64,000 nt of DNA. It comes from Pseudomonas sp. 30_B (GTDB taxonomy: Bacteria > Pseudomonadota > Gammaproteobacteria > Pseudomonadales > Pseudomonadaceae). Under the pieces are notes generated by a model. The model was given only the letters and a program-made list of their open reading frames with translations. It did no database searches and had not been told where the DNA came from. Location: assembly GCF_017491605.1 (NCBI RefSeq), contig NZ_JAFGYY010000006.1, forward strand, positions 1 to 64,000. The letters run 5' to 3'. This document shows, piece by piece, positions 60,995 through 64,000 of this stretch. The translations under genes were made by a program, and so were the position numbers. The stretch's first letter is position 1. Each line of letters opens with the position of its first letter.

Positions 60995-62380
60995 TCAGTC
61001 GGCCTGCGCCTGAAGGCTGGCAGCGGGCGCGCCGGCCAGGCTGACCACCACGAAGGTGACCAGGCTGGCGAGCAGGCCGTAGGCGATGGGGGTGTTGGCG
61101 AGGATGCCGTCGATGGCCATGAACAGGACCACCACCAGGCTGCCGGCCACGATGCTGGCAATCGCCCCGCGCGCCGAGGCGCGGCGCCACAGCAATGCGC
61201 CGAGGATGGGCACCAGCAAGCCGCCGACCAGCAGGTTGTAGGCAATGCTCAGGGCGCCGATAACGTCGTTCACCAGGCACGCCAGAACCAGCATCACCAC
61301 GCCCATCAGCAGCGTGAACAGGCGGCTCTCGCGCAGGCCATTGGGCGCGCCGGGACGCAGGAAGCGCGCGTAGACGTCCTCCTGCAGCACAGTGGCGGCG
61401 GCCAGCAGGCAACCGGAGGCCGTGGACATGATGGCCGACAGCGCCGCTGCCACCACCAGCCCGCGCAGGCCCGGAGCGAGCACCTGGCGGGTGATCTCGG
61501 CGTAGGCGTTCTCCGGGACCGCCAGGTTCGGGATCAACACGTGCGCGGCGGCGCCGATCAGCGCGCAGGCCAGGCCGTAGAGCATGCAATAGACCCCGGC
61601 ACCGAGGCCGGCGTAGCGCACCACCTTCTCGCTGCGCGCGGTGAACACCCGTTGCCAGATGTCCTGGCCGATCAGCGCACCGAAGAAGTACAGCAGGAAA
61701 TAGGTGAGGATGGTGTCCAGGCCGATGTGGCCGAGATCGAAGAAACCCGCCGGCAGCACTGCCTGCATGCGCGACAGGCCGCCCGCCTCGTGGATCGACA
61801 GCGGCAGCAGTACGGCAAAGATGCCGAGGGTCTTGATCACGAACTGGATGATGTCGGTCAGGGTCAGCGACCACATGCCGCCGATCACCGAGTAGACGAT
61901 GACGATACCGCCACCGCAGAGGATCGCCGGGATGCGCGGGACATCGAAGACCACCTCGGTCACCGAACCGATGGCGATGGTCGCGGTGACCGCCACCATC
62001 AGGTCATAGGCGACCATCACGATTCCCCCGATCAGCCGCGAGGACGCCTGGTAGCGCTGCTCCAGAATCTGCGTGACGGTGTAGACCTTCAGCTTCGCGA
62101 TCTGCCGCGAAAACACCAGGCTGAGGACGATGATCCCCAGCCCCAGCATGAATACCAGCCACAGGCCTGACAAACCGTAGAGATAGCCGAGCTTCACCGT
62201 GCCGATGGTGGACGCGCCGCCCAGGACCACGGCAGCCATGGTGCCCAGGTAGAGGCCGGGGCCGAGCCGGCGCCCTGCCACCAGGAAGTCGTTCTGGTTG
62301 CGCGCCTTGCGCATTCCGTACCAGCCCAGGGCAAGCATGCCCAGGGCGTAGACCAGCATGATCAGGTAATCGAGCAGCAT
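60995..62380 (-). CDS. gpuP: Sodium:solute symporter, probably GpuP
   Basis: This 461-residue, about thirteen-span SSF-family transporter has NDFLVAGRRLGPGLYLGT near the start, GGMWSLTLTDIIQFVIKTLG in the fifth-span region, and ALSAIMSTASGCLLAAATVL, the SSF sodium-site helix. It is the likely uptake system for 3-guanidinopropionate, followed 26 bp later by gpuA. AGGAG precedes ATG 62380 by ten bases; the frame continues 5' through non-coding DNA. Confidence 0.87.
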   Translation of the reverse strand: MLLDYLIMLVYALGMLALGWYGMRKARNQNDFLVAGRRLGPGLYLGTMAAVVLGGASTIGTVKLGYLYGLSGLWLVFMLGLGIIVLSLVFSRQIAKLKVYTVTQILEQRYQASSRLIGGIVMVAYDLMVAVTATIAIGSVTEVVFDVPRIPAILCGGGIVIVYSVIGGMWSLTLTDIIQFVIKTLGIFAVLLPLSIHEAGGLSRMQAVLPAGFFDLGHIGLDTILTYFLLYFFGALIGQDIWQRVFTARSEKVVRYAGLGAGVYCMLYGLACALIGAAAHVLIPNLAVPENAYAEITRQVLAPGLRGLVVAAALSAIMSTASGCLLAAATVLQEDVYARFLRPGAPNGLRESRLFTLLMGVVMLVLACLVNDVIGALSIAYNLLVGGLLVPILGALLWRRASARGAIASIVAGSLVVVLFMAIDGILANTPIAYGLLASLVTFVVVSLAGAPAASLQAQAD

Positions 62381-62583
62381 CGCGGGAGGCTCCTGTTGTT
62401 GTTGTGTGGGATGCAGGCCGTCGCCGGACAAGCCTGATCCGCCCCGCCCTTCGAACAAATCCCCGATGCCGGAAGCCAACTTTCGCAGCCGCGAAAGTGA
62501 CGTTTCAGGCCGCGCCAGACGGCGCCGCGCACCCTCCTCCCGCTTCCTTCGCAAAAAACTTTGCCCTCGCCAAGTGCTTGATT

Positions 62584-62620
62584 CGTATACGCATGTTATC
62601 GTTGTAAACACTGTATACAG
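62584..62620. promoter_or_regulatory. Paired palindromes, candidate operator of the RHH/ParE module
   Basis: CGTATACG (62584-62591) and CTGTATACAG (62611-62620) both centre on GTATAC and are 28 bp apart, just upstream of the antitoxin start. Ribbon-helix-helix antitoxins usually bind such paired sites to repress their own operon. Confidence 0.5.
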
Positions 62621-62642
62621 CGTAAACGGAGCTGTTCAAAAA

Positions 62643-62870
62643 TTGACCACCGTTGTCTCTTTCCGCGCCGATGACGCCCTCGTCGCGGCTCTGGACCAGC
62701 TGGCCCGCGCCACCCACCGGGACAGGCCCTACCACCTGCGCCAGGCCCTGGCGCAGTACCTGGAACGCCAGAGCTGGCACGTGGCGGCCATCGATGAAGG
62801 GGTGGCAGACGCCGATGCCGGCCACCTGCTGGAGCACGCCGCCATCGAAGCCAAGTGGGGGCTGGCATGA
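62643..62870 (+). CDS. Ribbon-helix-helix antitoxin of a ParE-type module
   Basis: This 75-residue protein begins LTTVVSFRADDALVAALDQL. The first strand and two helices (PYHLRQALAQYLERQ) give the RHH DNA-binding fold, and the C-terminus would block the toxin. No ATG or GTG fits; TTG 62643 is preceded by CGGAG about eleven bases upstream. Its stop overlaps the toxin start (ATGA). Confidence 0.82.
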   Translation: MTTVVSFRADDALVAALDQLARATHRDRPYHLRQALAQYLERQSWHVAAIDEGVADADAGHLLEHAAIEAKWGLA

Positions 62871-63148
62871 GCTTGCAGTGGACGCACAAGGCCGCGGCCG
62901 ACCTGGACGCCATCTACGACCACTACGTCGTGCTGATCGGCCCGGAGAAGGCGCTACGCGCCATCCAGGACATCGTCGAGCAGGTACGCCCGCTGGCGAA
63001 CCTCGACCTGAGCAGCAGCGGCGTGCCCAGTGAAGTGCCCGGCGTCAGGGAATTGCCGGTCGAGCGCTGGCCTTATCACGCCGCCTACCGGGTAAAGGGC
63101 CGTTCTGTACAGATTTTGCGCATCGACCGTGTGGATAACTCTGGGTAA
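62867..63148 (+). CDS. ParE/RelE-family toxin
   Basis: This 93-residue protein has the ParE-like outline: WTHKAAADLDAIYDHYVVLI helices, then GVRELPVERWPYHAAYRVKG and VQILRIDRVDNSG strands with the conserved basic residues. ParE toxins inhibit gyrase, while RelE-type members cut mRNA; which applies here cannot be told. ATG 62867 overlaps the antitoxin stop. The module is followed by an AT-rich tract, consistent with recent acquisition. Confidence 0.85.
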   Translation: MSLQWTHKAAADLDAIYDHYVVLIGPEKALRAIQDIVEQVRPLANLDLSSSGVPSEVPGVRELPVERWPYHAAYRVKGRSVQILRIDRVDNSG

Positions 63149-63335
63149 AAGTGGCCACACGGTTACAAAATATTTCAAAGTATTGACTTTTTAATTTGGT
63201 TAAAAAGCATACAAATATATACAGAAAGCGATTCTGGTCACTTTTGGTTCTTACTTGTTTAATTTGGTCTGATTAGAAACTTCTATTTCAGAAATAGTCA
63301 TTATTTCTGAGCGACGACCGGCTTTTTCCAGGCAA
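63149..63335. other. AT-rich non-coding tract with repeats
   Basis: This 187-bp stretch is far richer in A and T than the rest of the window. It contains the 11-mer TTTAATTTGGT twice (63190-63200, 63258-63268) and a perfect nine-pair inverted repeat TCAGAAATA-gtcat-TATTTCTGA (63288-63310). No gene is visible. Confidence 0.6.
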
Positions 63336-63365
63336 CAAAAAACCCGGCCTTGGCCGGGTTTTTCG
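63336..63365. terminator. Bidirectional terminator
   Basis: AAAAACCCGGC-CTTG-GCCGGGTTTTT with T runs on both strands, between the toxin gene and the convergent DUF2218 gene. Confidence 0.92.
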
Positions 63366-63393
63366 TTTTTCCGAGCTTATTTTCGAAAGCGGA

Positions 63394-63681
63394 TCAGGCA
63401 GCCTGCCAATCGACCGGCAATTGCCCTTCTTTCCAGGCGAAACGGTCGAGGTGGCTGACCACCACGTTCTGCAGGCGCTCCAGCGCCTCGCTATCGGCGG
63501 CCTCGGCGTCCATCAGCAGCGCCTCGGGCGTGGCGTGCAGGCGGCAGGTGCCGAAATCGAAACGCAGCACGCCGCGATTCTCGGTCAGCTCGACCGGGAG
63601 CTTGTGGGCGAAGTGGTTGCACAGGCGCTTGAGGTAGCGCGAGGCGTCAGGGGTGGCGACAGTGGCACGGCTCAGCGGCAT
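63394..63681 (-). CDS. DUF2218 domain protein
   Basis: This 95-residue protein starts MPLSRATVATPDASRYLKRL and has NHFAHKLPVELTENRGVLRF and CRLHATPEALLMDAEAADSE, the DUF2218 pattern, ending HLDRFAWKEGQLPVDWQ. No function is established. AAAAGGAGA precedes ATG 63681; a start ten codons earlier would place that site inside the gene. It is divergent from the LysR gene that follows, which may control it. Confidence 0.85.
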   Translation of the reverse strand: MPLSRATVATPDASRYLKRLCNHFAHKLPVELTENRGVLRFDFGTCRLHATPEALLMDAEAADSEALERLQNVVVSHLDRFAWKEGQLPVDWQAA

Positions 63682-63777
63682 CGTTCTCTTCTCCTTTTCG
63701 GGAGTTGCCATGCTAGGCGGGGGAAATCCAGGGAAAAACCCGCTATTTTGCCTTTCACTCTTAAGCGGAGCTTCACA

Positions 63778-64000
63778 ATGGACAACCTCAAGGGCATGGC
63801 GGTCTTCGCCACCGTGGTGGCTCGCGGTTCCATGGCCGCCGCCGCCGAAAGCCTGGGCATGACACCCTCGGCAGTCAGCCAGCAGATCCGCAAGCTCGAA
63901 GCCCACGCCCAGGTGACGCTACTGCACCGCACCACCCGCAAGCTGACGCTGACCGAGGCGGGCGAAGCCTTCTACCGCAGTTGCGCGCAGATGCTGGCGA
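63778..64000 (+). CDS. LysR-family regulator, N-terminal part (cut by window end)
   Basis: The visible 74 residues form the winged helix-turn-helix: LKGMAVFATVVARGSMAAAA, SLGMTPSAVSQQIRKLEAH and LLHRTTRKLTLTEAGEAFYR. AGCGGAG lies a few bases before ATG 63778. It is divergent from the DUF2218 gene across 96 bp, a usual layout for a LysR protein and its target. The effector domain is outside the window. Confidence 0.9.
   Translation, partial: MDNLKGMAVFATVVARGSMAAAAESLGMTPSAVSQQIRKLEAHAQVTLLHRTTRKLTLTEAGEAFYRSCAQMLA

Noticed and set aside
62611..62620. CTGTATACAG as a LexA site
   Set aside because: It lacks the required ten-base separation between CTG and CAG; it fits an RHH antitoxin operator better.

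Overview
The window is chromosomal DNA of a high-GC Pseudomonas from the P. aeruginosa/nitroreducens/citronellolis side of the genus. This rests on the gene content, on REP repeats of the type GTAGGAGCGAGCTTGCTCGC, and on blocks whose order matches P. aeruginosa PAO1 as I remember it (bauABC-bauR; carbonic anhydrase plus the aa3/caa3 cytochrome oxidase and haem A cluster; pntAA-AB-B; the A-band/common polysaccharide antigen operon; gpuPAR). In PAO1 these blocks lie near the origin, so the window looks like a rearranged origin-proximal segment. No tRNA, rRNA or CRISPR array was seen.

Layout. 1-1700: the end of an IS481-like element, REP hairpins, a strongly structured RNA-like leader, a Bro-N gene, and a yefM-yoeB toxin-antitoxin pair. 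1.7-6.2 kb: beta-alanine catabolism (bauC, bauB, bauA) divergent from bauR. 6.2-7.0 kb: a candidate small RNA with its own promoter and terminator, then a NYN-domain nuclease. 7.2-11.1 kb: a flavin monooxygenase, a RidA-like protein, a DUF1028 protein and an M20 deacylase, a catabolic set of unknown substrate. 11.3-16.5 kb: HAD phosphatase, unknown lipoprotein, Pit phosphate transporter, and a radical SAM protein behind a LexA box. 16.6-27.4 kb: beta-carbonic anhydrase and the full cytochrome c oxidase structural and assembly set, behind an RpoS-like promoter. 28.0-32.9 kb: proton-translocating transhydrogenase (pntAA, pntAB, pntB), a MITE-like element set exactly at the pntB stop codon, and an acetyl-CoA hydrolase/CoA-transferase.

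33.2-54.6 kb is a surface-polysaccharide island bracketed by two related DUF1127 genes. It holds the D-rhamnan operon rmd-gmd-wbpW-wzm-wzt-wbpX-wbpY-wbpZ on the minus strand. Next to it is a variable set: one large membrane glycosyltransferase-like protein and two acyltransferases on plus, then two membrane glycosyltransferase-like proteins, a methyltransferase and a tandem pair of unusual glycosyltransferases on minus. GDP-mannose made by WbpW is converted by Gmd and Rmd to GDP-D-rhamnose, polymerised by WbpZ/Y/X and exported by Wzm/Wzt; the extra genes probably modify or cap the polymer.

54.6-57.7 kb: three tandem DUF2388 proteins followed by a large periplasmic Lnb_N/DUF4105 protein that also carries an HExxH motif. 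57.9-62.4 kb: GFA protein, PhyH dioxygenase, and gpuR-gpuA-gpuP for 3-guanidinopropionate use. GpuA releases beta-alanine plus urea, and beta-alanine is the substrate of BauA at the other end of the window, so the two ends form one pathway. 62.6-64.0 kb: an RHH/ParE toxin-antitoxin pair, a short AT-rich tract, a DUF2218 protein and the start of a LysR regulator.
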